Source of the DNA: Amycolatopsis eburnea
GTDB taxonomy: Bacteria > Actinomycetota > Actinomycetes > Mycobacteriales > Pseudonocardiaceae
Length of the DNA stretch: 64,000 nt
Assembly: GCF_003937945.1 (NCBI RefSeq)
Contig: NZ_RSEC01000033.1
Coordinates: forward strand, 1 to 64,000
Direction: 5' to 3'
The notes under the pieces were generated by a model. That model saw only the letters and a list, made by a program, of their open reading frames with translations, made no database searches and was not told the origin of the DNA. Positions 57,120 through 64,000 of the stretch are shown in pieces; positions within the stretch are counted from its first letter, which is position 1, and each line of letters opens with the position of its first letter. Position numbers and translations under genes: made by a program.

Positions 57120-57731
57120 GTGCGAGGTCCCGCACTGCGCCGCGACCACGTCATCGCCGCGAGCCTGGCCGGCGCGGTCGTGGTCGTCGTCGGCTACGCG
57201 TCCGGCATCGGCCTGCGCCCCGGCGGCGCGGCCGACGCGGCCACCCCACCCGTGGTCGCCGACGGCGGGCACCCGCCCACAGCGGAAACCCCGGGCGCCG
57301 CACCGCTGCCCTCGGCGCTGCCGCCGTCGGACGTCCCGGTGTCCCCGCTCCCCGCGGTCCCGGCCGGCGACCAGCCGGCGATGCCGATGCCGACCCCGCC
57401 CGGCGACGTCGTGGTGACCCCGCCGCTCGACCCCGGCACCCCGGAACCGGCCCCGCAGCCGACCCCGGAACCGCCGCCGGGGACGACGCCGCCCCCGCCG
57501 GGCACGGACGTCCCCGCGTGCCAACCCGGTGCGGTGCAACAGGTCCTGGACACCGTCGGCGGCCTGCCGGTGCTGGGCGCCCTCACCACCGGCCTCGGCG
57601 TCACCGGCCCGGACGGCGCCGGCGCGCTCGTCCTCGGCTACTGCCGGACCCCCGACGGCGGTCTCGAACCGGCCATGGTGCCCGCCGGCGCGGTCGGCAT
57701 CCCGGCCTCGACCGTCCCGAGTGGACGGTGA
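57120..57731 (+). CDS. Secreted or anchored Pro-rich protein
   Basis: 203 aa. The N-terminal hydrophobic segment (VIAASLAGAVVVVVGYASGIG) is a signal anchor. A low-complexity Pro/Thr/Glu region (residues about 40-140) follows, then a small C-terminal domain with two Cys (PACQPGAVQQVLDTVGGLPVLGALTTGLG and LVLGYCRTPDGG), which could form a disulfide. The family is not recognised. The GTG at 57120 has GGAGG 6 nt upstream. It overlaps copD by 4 nt, so it is part of the copper unit. Confidence 0.7.
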   Translation: MRGPALRRDHVIAASLAGAVVVVVGYASGIGLRPGGAADAATPPVVADGGHPPTAETPGAAPLPSALPPSDVPVSPLPAVPAGDQPAMPMPTPPGDVVVTPPLDPGTPEPAPQPTPEPPPGTTPPPPGTDVPACQPGAVQQVLDTVGGLPVLGALTTGLGVTGPDGAGALVLGYCRTPDGGLEPAMVPAGAVGIPASTVPSGR

Positions 57732-58642
57732 GCGTGGATCCCGTCAAGGCGTGGTACGTGCTCGCCCGCACCACCGACTACGCCGGCCTGACGCTGTTCG
57801 CCGGCGGCCTGCTGTTCCTCGCCGTGCTCTGGCCGGACGGCGCCGGCCACCGCGGCGCCCGCTCGGTGCTGGTGACGGGCTGGCTGCTCGGCCTGCTCGG
57901 CACCCTCGCCGGGCTCGGCCTGCAGGCCGCGTGGGCGGCGCAGCGCCCGGCCGCCGACTTCCTGGCCCCGGACCTGCTCGGCCAGGCCCTCGGCAGCCAG
58001 TTCGGCCGGATCTGGTTCGCCAGGGCCCTGCTGTGGCTGCTCGGCGGCGTCGTGCTGGCCTGGCTGCTGCAGCGCGGCCGCGACGCGGCGACGGCATTGC
58101 CCTGGCGCGTCGGGGCCGGCGCGATCGTGCTCGGGCTGCTGCGCACGACCGGCCTCACCGGCCACGCGGCCGAGAGCACCCGGCCGTGGCTGTCGCAGGT
58201 CGCGGATTTCGCCCACCTCGCGGGCGCTTCCGCGTGGATCGGCGGCCTGGCCGTGCTGCTGTTCGGCGTCCTCGCCCGCCGCAACCCCGAAGAGCTCGCC
58301 ACGGTGATCCCCCGCTATTCGAAACTGGCGATGATCTCCGTCGCCGTGGTGGTCGCCGCGGGGGTGGTGCTCGCGTGGCAGACCGTCGGCAGCCCGGCCC
58401 GGGTGTTCGGCACCGCCTACGGGCAGACCCTGCTGATCAAGCTCGGCGTGCTCGCGGTCGTGCTCCTCGCCGCGCAGGCCAGCCGCAGCTGGGTCGGCCG
58501 CCGCCTCGACTTCGCCGTCGTCCTGCGCGGGGACGCGGCCACCGTCCGCCCGTTCGTCCACTCCGTCGCCGCCGAAACCACGCTCGTAGTCGTGGTTCTC
58601 CTCGCGGCGAGCTTCCTCGTCACGGCCAGCCCCGGCCGCTGA
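57728..58642 (+). CDS. copD: CopD-family copper transport membrane protein
   Basis: 304 aa with about eight membrane helices. CopD/PcoD landmarks: YVLARTTDYAGLTLFAGGLLFLAVLW, SQVADFAHLAGASAWIGGLAVLLFG with the conserved His in FAHLAGASAW, and VGSPARVFGTAYGQTLLIKLGVLAVVLLAA. It moves copper across the membrane, probably receiving it from CopC. The GTG at 57728 overlaps the previous stop by 4 nt; a GTG at 57734 is also possible. There is no clear ribosome site. Confidence 0.87.
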   Translation: MSVDPVKAWYVLARTTDYAGLTLFAGGLLFLAVLWPDGAGHRGARSVLVTGWLLGLLGTLAGLGLQAAWAAQRPAADFLAPDLLGQALGSQFGRIWFARALLWLLGGVVLAWLLQRGRDAATALPWRVGAGAIVLGLLRTTGLTGHAAESTRPWLSQVADFAHLAGASAWIGGLAVLLFGVLARRNPEELATVIPRYSKLAMISVAVVVAAGVVLAWQTVGSPARVFGTAYGQTLLIKLGVLAVVLLAAQASRSWVGRRLDFAVVLRGDAATVRPFVHSVAAETTLVVVVLLAASFLVTASPGR

Positions 58643-58669
58643 TCGCACACCCCGCGAAAGGAGTCCTCA

Positions 58670-59626
58670 ATGGACAACCCCCACGTCTCCCCCGGGCAAC
58701 CGGAGGAGGTGCGGCGCCGACGGCACTGGCCGGTCGCCGTGGCGATCCTCGCACTGGCGGCCGCCTTGTTCAGCATCGCCACGCTCCGCGGTGGCACCAG
58801 TGAGCAGGCGGCGCCGGCGCAAGCCACGAACGTCGACCTCGCGGCGCTGGCGAAGCAGAGCCCTCTGGCCGTGCCGCTGTACCAGGGCCTGGCCCAGGAA
58901 CAGGCCGCACCGGCCGCCACGGGCTCGACGAAATCCGTCGAAGCGATGGGGTACAAGTTCTCCCCGGCGAGCCTGACCATCGCCGTCGGCGACACGGTGA
59001 CGTGGACCAACCACGACACCGCCCCGCACAACGTCGTCGTCACCGACGGGCCGGAGAAGTTCACCTCGCCGACGCTGCAGACCGGGCAGACGTTCAGCCA
59101 CACCTTCACCAAGGCCGGGACCTACTCCTACTACTGCTCGATCCACCCGGACATGAAGGCGACCGTCACCGTGACCGGCTCTGCGCCGACCAGCGCCCCG
59201 CCGACCTCGGCCCCGACGTCCGCCCCGACCTCGGCGCCGAGCCACTCGATGCCGGTGCCGTCCACCCCGGCCGGCGGCTCCTGCGTGCCGAAGGCGGTCC
59301 TGCAGCCGATCCTCGACCACGTCAAGAGCGCGCACCTGGAGACCTCCCCGGGTCAGCAGGTGCAGGACATCCTCAACCTGGACCAGTACATCAAGACGCA
59401 CACGGTGTGGCTGGAGACCGTGCTGGCCCCGGCGTTCGACGGGTCGGGCGGCCAGGTCCTCACCGACACGCTCGCCCCGATCGTCGCGCACATCAAGAGC
59501 GCGCACCTGGAGACGTCGCTGGGCCAGCAGGTGACCGACCTGCTGAACCTCGACCAGTACGTCAAGACGCACACGGTGTGGCTCGAAACCGTGCTCACGC
59601 CGCTGCTGAACCAGGCGAGCTGCTGA
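58670..59626 (+). CDS. Membrane-anchored cupredoxin with a duplicated C-terminal helical module
   Basis: 318 aa. Membrane helix at about 19-38. The plastocyanin-like domain at 86-168 has type-1 copper ligands His120, Cys156, His159 and Met162 (TAPHNVV and YYCSIHPDM). A Ser/Thr/Pro linker (170-200) leads to two nearly identical 41-residue helical units at 213-253 and 271-311 (HVKSAHLETSPGQQ versus HIKSAHLETSLGQQ, then NLDQY[IV]KTHTVWLETVL). It is extracytoplasmic and probably an electron or copper carrier with a repeat-based docking module. The ATG follows GAAAGGAG by 9 nt. Confidence 0.88.
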   Translation: MDNPHVSPGQPEEVRRRRHWPVAVAILALAAALFSIATLRGGTSEQAAPAQATNVDLAALAKQSPLAVPLYQGLAQEQAAPAATGSTKSVEAMGYKFSPASLTIAVGDTVTWTNHDTAPHNVVVTDGPEKFTSPTLQTGQTFSHTFTKAGTYSYYCSIHPDMKATVTVTGSAPTSAPPTSAPTSAPTSAPSHSMPVPSTPAGGSCVPKAVLQPILDHVKSAHLETSPGQQVQDILNLDQYIKTHTVWLETVLAPAFDGSGGQVLTDTLAPIVAHIKSAHLETSLGQQVTDLLNLDQYVKTHTVWLETVLTPLLNQASC

Positions 59627-59691
59627 CCGCGGCGGGTGGCCCGGTGCGCGCCGGGCCACCCGCCTCCCCTTCCCCCGGAGGAACTTCCCCC

Positions 59692-60144
59692 ATGACCGAC
59701 ACCGCCGTCCTGCCCGCCCCGCCCGGGACGGGCTTCACCCTGCGCCGCGACCGGTGCGTCATCGAGCTCTCCCCGCGCCCGCCGCTGGTCCGCGGCCGGC
59801 TCACCGCGACGGATGGGCACTGGACCCCCGGCTCGACGTTCACGGTCACCCTCGACGGCTCGGTGCGTACCGGCATCCCGTTGCTGGGCCGGGTGTTCCA
59901 CGGCGAACTCACCTTCACCGCCGATGAAGTCGCGGAGGACCCCTTCGTGGTCGAGGGCCGCGTCGCCGGCCGGGAGGTCCGCCTGCACGGCGACGTCCGG
60001 CACCGTGACGAGCACGGCGTCGTCGTCTGGGCCGCCGGGCACGTGCTCCCGGCCCGCCGGAAGCCGCGCCAGGCGGGCCGGGTCGCGCGGCTGCTGGCCC
60101 GCCGCCGGCTGCACGTCGAGATCGCGATCGAGTTCGTCCGATGA
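59692..60144 (+). CDS. YceI-like domain protein
   Basis: 150 aa. Beta-rich, with a pattern that resembles YceI lipocalin-like proteins (LRRDRCVIELSPRPPLVRGRL, FTADEVAEDPFVVEGRV, REVRLHGDVRHRDEHG). The typical signal peptide and opening WxxDxxHS are missing, so it is cytoplasmic or only distantly related. YceI proteins bind isoprenoid quinones or amphiphiles. The ATG follows GGAGGAACTTCCCCC. It overlaps the next cupredoxin gene by 4 nt. Confidence 0.6.
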   Translation: MTDTAVLPAPPGTGFTLRRDRCVIELSPRPPLVRGRLTATDGHWTPGSTFTVTLDGSVRTGIPLLGRVFHGELTFTADEVAEDPFVVEGRVAGREVRLHGDVRHRDEHGVVVWAAGHVLPARRKPRQAGRVARLLARRRLHVEIAIEFVR

Positions 60145-60764
60145 GGCGGACCGCCGCGCTGGTCCTCGCCGGCCTGCTGCTGGTCCTCATCGCCCCGGTC
60201 ACCGCGCCGGCCACCGCGGTCGCGGCGACGCAGCAGGTGATGATGCAGGGCTACGCCTACTCCCCCGCCTCGCTGACCGTCCGGGTCGGTGACACGGTCA
60301 CCTGGATGCAGCACGACGAGGCACCGCACGACGTCGTCACGACGAGCGCGCCGGTGGCGTTCCGGAGCCCGCAGCTGTCGGCGGGCCAGAGCTGGAGCTA
60401 CACGTTCCGGCAGCCGGGCACCTACGCCTACTACTGCTCGGTGCACCCGGACATGCGGGCGTCGGTGACGGTCCTGCCCGCGGCCACGACGGCTCCGCCG
60501 AAACCGGCGAGCACGCCGGTGGCCACGAAACCCGCTCCGGCACGGACCACCGCGACCGCCCCCACGTCCGCCGCCGCGGCCCCGGCGGCCACGACGGCAC
60601 CGCCCACCACCCCGACCACCGCCGCGCCCGCGCCGGAGCAGCCCGTCGTCCAGCAGGCGACCGCGGCCGCGTCGCCGACCCTGGACCCCATGCTGCTGGT
60701 GGCCGGGCTCGTCACCGGGATCGCGGTGCTGTGCCTGCTCCTGCTCGGCTCGCGGCGGGCGTGA
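60141..60764 (+). CDS. Cupredoxin with C-terminal membrane anchor
   Basis: 207 aa. Signal peptide at 1-29. The plastocyanin-like domain at 30-112 has copper ligands His63, Cys99, His102 and Met105 (EAPHDVV and YYCSVHPDM). A Pro/Ala/Thr linker (115-180) is followed by a C-terminal membrane helix (MLLVAGLVTGIAVLCLLLLG). It is the surface counterpart of the protein at 58670, with the anchor at the other end. The ATG overlaps the YceI-like gene by 4 nt. It is the last gene of the copper unit. Confidence 0.9.
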   Translation: MRRTAALVLAGLLLVLIAPVTAPATAVAATQQVMMQGYAYSPASLTVRVGDTVTWMQHDEAPHDVVTTSAPVAFRSPQLSAGQSWSYTFRQPGTYAYYCSVHPDMRASVTVLPAATTAPPKPASTPVATKPAPARTTATAPTSAAAAPAATTAPPTTPTTAAPAPEQPVVQQATAAASPTLDPMLLVAGLVTGIAVLCLLLLGSRRA

Positions 60765-60859
60765 ATTCCTGTCCGGAACCTGTCCGGCAAAGGACTGGAC
60801 CAACCGGTTTTCCCTGTTTACAAAGGAAAGGCATCGCCCTTCAGCGCGGAAGGTGACCG

Positions 60860-62293
60860 ATGAACCTCCTTGCTCCCCTGCTCACCGTCGTCCTGGCCGC
60901 CACCCCGGCCCCGACCCCGTCGCCGGTCGCCCCGCCGGCGGTGATCTGCGACAAGTACTGCGACGCCCGGGATCCCGCTCTCTCCCCGGGCGATCGCGAA
61001 GGCGCCTCGGCGAGCATCAGCGGACGCCGGCTGTCGCTGCACCTCGACGACGCCGACGACATGGGCTGGGCGGCGATCACCGGCGGCGCGCCCGGCGACC
61101 ACGTCTGGCTGGACCGCTCGTTCGACGCCGGCCGCACGTGGGCGTCGGGCAGCAAGCTCGGCGACACCGCGACGCCGTCGGGCGCGACCGGCTGGCGGAC
61201 CCTGATGTACAACGCCGACGACTGGAACAACCGCGGTGTCGGCCTGCTGCGCGCCTGCGGCCAGCCCGCCGGCTCGGGCAGCATCGCCTGCACCGGCTGG
61301 GCGCGCCCGACGTGGAACGCGTGGGACCGCCGCACCGCGGCCGCCACCGCGCTGATGGAGCGGTACAACCTCGGCACCGGCCTGTTCGACACCACCGGCT
61401 GGTGGAACTCGGCCAACGCGCTGACCGCGATCATCGACAACGCCCGGATCAGCGGCATGGGCAGCTACCGCTACGCGATCGACACGACGTACACGAAGAA
61501 CCTCGCGGCGCAGGGCGGCCAGTTCCGCAACGACTACCTCGACGACACCGGCTGGTGGGGCCTCGCGTGGGTCGACGCCTACGACCTCACCGGCGACGGC
61601 AAGTACCTGAACACCGCCCGCGCCGACGCGGACCACATGTACGCCTACTGGGACGGCGTCTGCGGCGGCGGGGTCTGGTGGAGCACCGGCCGCACCTACA
61701 AGAACGCGATCCCGAACTCGCTCTACGTCCAGCTGAACGCGGCCCTGCACAACCGCATCCCGGGCGACACGGTGTACCTGGCCCGCGCCCGCGCGGGGTG
61801 GGCGTGGTTCGCGGGCAGCGGGATGATCAACGGCTCGAACCTGGTCAACGACGGCCTGACGTCGGCTTGCGCGAACAACGGTCAGCCGACCTGGACGTAC
61901 AACCAGGGCGTCCCGCTGGCGGCGTTGACGGAGCTGTCCCGCGCGACCGGCGACCCGGCGCTGCTGACGAAAGCCCGCACGCTGGCGAACGCGTCGACGA
62001 CCAGCACCTCCCTCAACCCGGGCGGCATCCTCCGCGACCCGGGCGAGACGACCGGTGGCGGCGGCGCGGACGGCCCGACGTTCAAGGGCGTGTACGTCCG
62101 CGACCTGGCGGTGCTGAACGCGGCGCTTTCGGACCACCCGTACACCGGATACCTGCAGCGCCAGGCGAACTCGGCGTACGCGAACGACCGGAACAGCGCC
62201 GAGGCGTACGGGCTGCTGTGGGCGGGCCCGTTCGACCAGGCGGATGCGGCCCGGCAGCAGAGCGCCGTGGACCTGATGAACGCGGCCCCGTGA
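60860..62293 (+). CDS. Glycoside hydrolase family 76 (alpha-1,6-mannanase-like)
   Basis: 477 aa. A weak signal peptide (MNLLAPLLTVVLAATPAP) is followed by an N-terminal part with Cys30 and Cys34. The GH76 barrel begins near residue 155 with AWDRRTAAATALMERYN, and the catalytic Asp pair Asp228-Asp229 lies in NDYLDDTGWWGLAW. Family 76 enzymes cut alpha-1,6-mannan backbones, such as fungal or mycobacterial-type mannans. The ATG has GCGGAAGGTGACCG upstream. There is no sigma-type GGGTA box. It converges on htpG. Confidence 0.88.
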   Translation: MNLLAPLLTVVLAATPAPTPSPVAPPAVICDKYCDARDPALSPGDREGASASISGRRLSLHLDDADDMGWAAITGGAPGDHVWLDRSFDAGRTWASGSKLGDTATPSGATGWRTLMYNADDWNNRGVGLLRACGQPAGSGSIACTGWARPTWNAWDRRTAAATALMERYNLGTGLFDTTGWWNSANALTAIIDNARISGMGSYRYAIDTTYTKNLAAQGGQFRNDYLDDTGWWGLAWVDAYDLTGDGKYLNTARADADHMYAYWDGVCGGGVWWSTGRTYKNAIPNSLYVQLNAALHNRIPGDTVYLARARAGWAWFAGSGMINGSNLVNDGLTSACANNGQPTWTYNQGVPLAALTELSRATGDPALLTKARTLANASTTSTSLNPGGILRDPGETTGGGGADGPTFKGVYVRDLAVLNAALSDHPYTGYLQRQANSAYANDRNSAEAYGLLWAGPFDQADAARQQSAVDLMNAAP

Positions 62294-62303
62294 CCGGCCC
62301 GGA

Positions 62304-62366
62304 CGTCATGAACGACCCGTTCATCTCGTCCGGTGAGGTGAAAGACTCGTTCATGTCGTCGGACGA
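62304..62366. repeat. Intergenic hairpin repeat, family A, diverged copy 6
   Basis: GTCATGAACGACCCGTTCAT, then GTGAAAGACTCGTTCATGTC: the family A framework with altered arms. It begins about 11 nt after the GH76 stop. Confidence 0.7.
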
Positions 62367-62406
62367 CCGGGCACCGGCAAAGTCGCGCGCCGGGCGGGTC
62401 CGCGGT

Positions 62407-62459
62407 GTCTTGAATGAGTCATTCAGGACCTCCGAAGACCTGAATGACTCATTCAAGAC
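62407..62459. terminator. 19-nt-arm hairpin between GH76 and htpG
   Basis: Perfect arms GTCTTGAATGAGTCATTCA (62407-62425) and complement (62441-62459) around a 15-nt loop. AT-rich for this region. It is positioned to end both convergent transcripts, but no T-run is present. Confidence 0.72.
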
Positions 62460-62483
62460 GTCGGCGAAGGCACCGCCCCGGTC

Positions 62484-64000
62484 TCAGAGCGTCTTCTCCA
62501 GCCGGCCCGCCAGCAGCTTGATGAACCGCGACGGGTCGGCCAGCTCGCCGCCCTCCGCGAGCAGCGCCATGCCGTAGAGCAGCTCCGCCGTCTCGGCCAG
62601 GCCCTCGTCCTCCGGCCGCGCCGCGTGCGCTTCCCGCAGGCCGGTCACCAGGCCGTGTTCCGGGTTCAGCTCGAGGATGCGCTTGATCGGCGGCAGCTCC
62701 TGCCCCATCGCGCGGTACATCTTCTCCAGCGTCGGCGTCAGGTCGTGGGTGTCCCCGACGATGCAGGCCGGCGACGTCGTCAGCCGCGACGAGAGCCGGA
62801 CCTCCTTGACGTCCTCGCCCAGCGCGGTGCCCATCCACGACAGCAGGCTCTCGAAGTCCTTGTTCTGCTGCTCGCGAGCGACCTCGGTGGCCTTCTTGTC
62901 CTCCTCCGACTCCAGGTCGACCTGGCCCTTGGCGATCGACTGGAACTGCTTGCCGTCGAAGCCGGGCACCGCGTCGACCCACATCTCGTCGATCGGGTCG
63001 GTCAGCACCAGCACCTCGAAGCCCTTCGCCCGGAAGGCCTCCATGTGCGGCGAGTTCTCGATGGCCGAGCGCGACTCGCCGGTCATGAAGTAGATGTGCT
63101 CCTGGCCGTCCTTCATCCGCTCGACGTACTCGCGCAGCGAGGTCGGCTTCTCGGCGTCGTGCGTCGAGGCGAACGACGAGATCTCGAGGATGGCTTCGCG
63201 GTTCTCGAAGTCGTCGAGCAGGCCCTCCTTGACCGCCCGGCCGAACTCGCGCCAGAACGTCGCGTACTTCTCGGTGTCGGCGGTCATCATCGTCTTGACC
63301 GTCGAGAGCACCTTCTTCACCAGGCGGCGGCGGATCAGCTGGATCTGCCGGTCCTGCTGCAGGATCTCGCGCGACACGTTGAGCGAGAGGTCCTGCGCGT
63401 CGACGACGCCCTTGACGAACCGCAGGTACTCGGGGACGAGCGACTCGCAGTCGTCCATGATGAAGACGCGCTTCACGTACAGCTGGACGCCGCGCTTGCG
63501 CTCGCGCAGGAACAGGTCCATCGGCGCGTGCGACGGCAGGAACAGCAGCGCCTGGTACTCGAACGTCCCCTCGGCCTGCAGCCGGATCGTCTCCAGCGGG
63601 TCCTGCCAGTCGTGGCTGACGTGCTTGTAGAACTCGTGGTACTCGTCCTCGGTGACCTCGGCCGACGAGCGCGCCCACAGCGCCTTCATCGAGTTGACGG
63701 TCTCCGGCGCGGCGTCCTCGCCCTCGCCGGCCATCCGGATGGGCCAGGTGATGAAGTCCGAGTACTTCTTCACGATCTCGCGGATCTTCGCCGGGGACGT
63801 GTAGTCGTACAGGTGGTCCTCGGCGTCCTCGGGCTTGAGGTGCAGCGTGACCGCGGTGCCCTGGGGCGCGTCCTCGACCTCCTGGATCGTGTACGTGCCC
63901 TCGCCGGTCGACTCCCAGCGGACGCCCTCGGTGGTGCCCGCCTTGCGCGTCACCAGCGTGACCTTGTCGGCGACCATGAAGCTGGCGTAGAACCCGACGC
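62484..64000 (-). CDS. htpG: Molecular chaperone HtpG (Hsp90), 5' end outside the window
   Basis: The visible part is 505 codons. It starts inside the N-terminal ATPase domain (GVGFYASFMVADKVTLVTRK, GTAVTLHLKPEDAEDHLY), covers the middle domain (TWPIRM, WARSSAEVTEDEYHEFYKHV, LYVKRVFIMDDCE, LPEYLRFVKGVVD-like block, LNVSREILQQ) and the C-terminal dimerisation domain ending in GRLEKTL. About 120-130 N-terminal residues, including the first ATP motifs, lie beyond position 64000. Hsp90 is an ATP-driven cytosolic chaperone. The open frame runs to the window edge without a stop, so the gene is cut by the window and not damaged. Confidence 0.95.
   Translation of the reverse strand, partial: VGFYASFMVADKVTLVTRKAGTTEGVRWESTGEGTYTIQEVEDAPQGTAVTLHLKPEDAEDHLYDYTSPAKIREIVKKYSDFITWPIRMAGEGEDAAPETVNSMKALWARSSAEVTEDEYHEFYKHVSHDWQDPLETIRLQAEGTFEYQALLFLPSHAPMDLFLRERKRGVQLYVKRVFIMDDCESLVPEYLRFVKGVVDAQDLSLNVSREILQQDRQIQLIRRRLVKKVLSTVKTMMTADTEKYATFWREFGRAVKEGLLDDFENREAILEISSFASTHDAEKPTSLREYVERMKDGQEHIYFMTGESRSAIENSPHMEAFRAKGFEVLVLTDPIDEMWVDAVPGFDGKQFQSIAKGQVDLESEEDKKATEVAREQQNKDFESLLSWMGTALGEDVKEVRLSSRLTTSPACIVGDTHDLTPTLEKMYRAMGQELPPIKRILELNPEHGLVTGLREAHAARPEDEGLAETAELLYGMALLAEGGELADPSRFIKLLAGRLEKTL

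Noticed and set aside
1..64000. tRNA, rRNA, insertion sequence, prophage or attachment site
   Set aside because: No cloverleaf-type sequence, transposase, integrase or target duplication was seen on either strand. Base composition is even, apart from the slightly AT-richer 56.75-57.1 kb.

Overview
The window is about 72% GC by eye, with GTG/ATG starts, GGAGG ribosome sites and many 1-4 nt gene overlaps. It reads as a chromosomal stretch of a filamentous actinomycete. The intergenic hairpin families (an ATGAAAGGGT/ACCCTTTCAT type and a CCAATGTGGCGTT type) and the gene content fit Pseudonocardiaceae, most likely Amycolatopsis. The genus is an inference from memory, not a search result. There are about 70 protein genes. 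I see no RNA genes, insertion sequences, phage genes or CRISPR array.

Layout. (1) 0.2-6.3 kb: a ROK regulator and a tightly overlapping five-gene operon for uptake and oxidation of an organosulfur-type compound (lipoprotein, ATPase, permease, flavin monooxygenase, TauD-type dioxygenase). (2) 6.5-31 kb: a mosaic of short transcription units for stress, redox and repair functions: hydrolase, M20 amidohydrolase, a frameshifted PLP decarboxylase, hemerythrin, two GCS2-type ligases, STAS protein, iron redox enzyme, a frameshifted CDGSH protein, HemK2-type methyltransferase, ATP-grasp, FAD-Rieske oxidoreductase, topoisomerase IB, BrkB-type membrane protein, phytoene-desaturase-type oxidoreductase, alcohol dehydrogenase and Pit phosphate transport. 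(3) 31-49.4 kb: a surface-glycan cluster with GmhA, HldE, a GT2-GmhB fusion, two GT9 heptosyltransferase-family enzymes, UDP-glucose dehydrogenase plus a UDP-xylose-synthase-like protein, carbamoyltransferase, pyruvyltransferase and other glycosyltransferases. It is interrupted by a zinc-ribbon miniprotein, a FUSC transporter and an aldehyde dehydrogenase. (4) 49.6-56.2 kb: more small stress-type genes, Ppx/GppA, and a phosphoribosyltransferase/erythromycin-esterase pair. (5) 56.2-60.8 kb: a copper/cupredoxin cluster. (6) A GH76 glycosidase and the 3' part of htpG.

The main observation is regulatory. From about 6.4 to 56.2 kb, nearly every transcription unit is preceded by a GNNT-N13-17-GGGTA-type element (mostly GTTT-N15-GGGTAG/T/A/C), the published recognition pattern of the SigB/SigF family of actinobacterial stress sigma factors. 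I located 33, eleven of them as back-to-back divergent pairs. In fifteen, the -10 hexamer lies only 8-10 nt from the start codon and no Shine-Dalgarno fits, so those mRNAs should be leaderless. The flanking sulfur operon, copper cluster and GH76 gene lack the element. The region therefore looks like one physical stress-regulon island that ties redox/iron chemistry, DNA topology, phosphate handling and an ADP-heptose/UDP-xylose envelope glycan to one sigma class.
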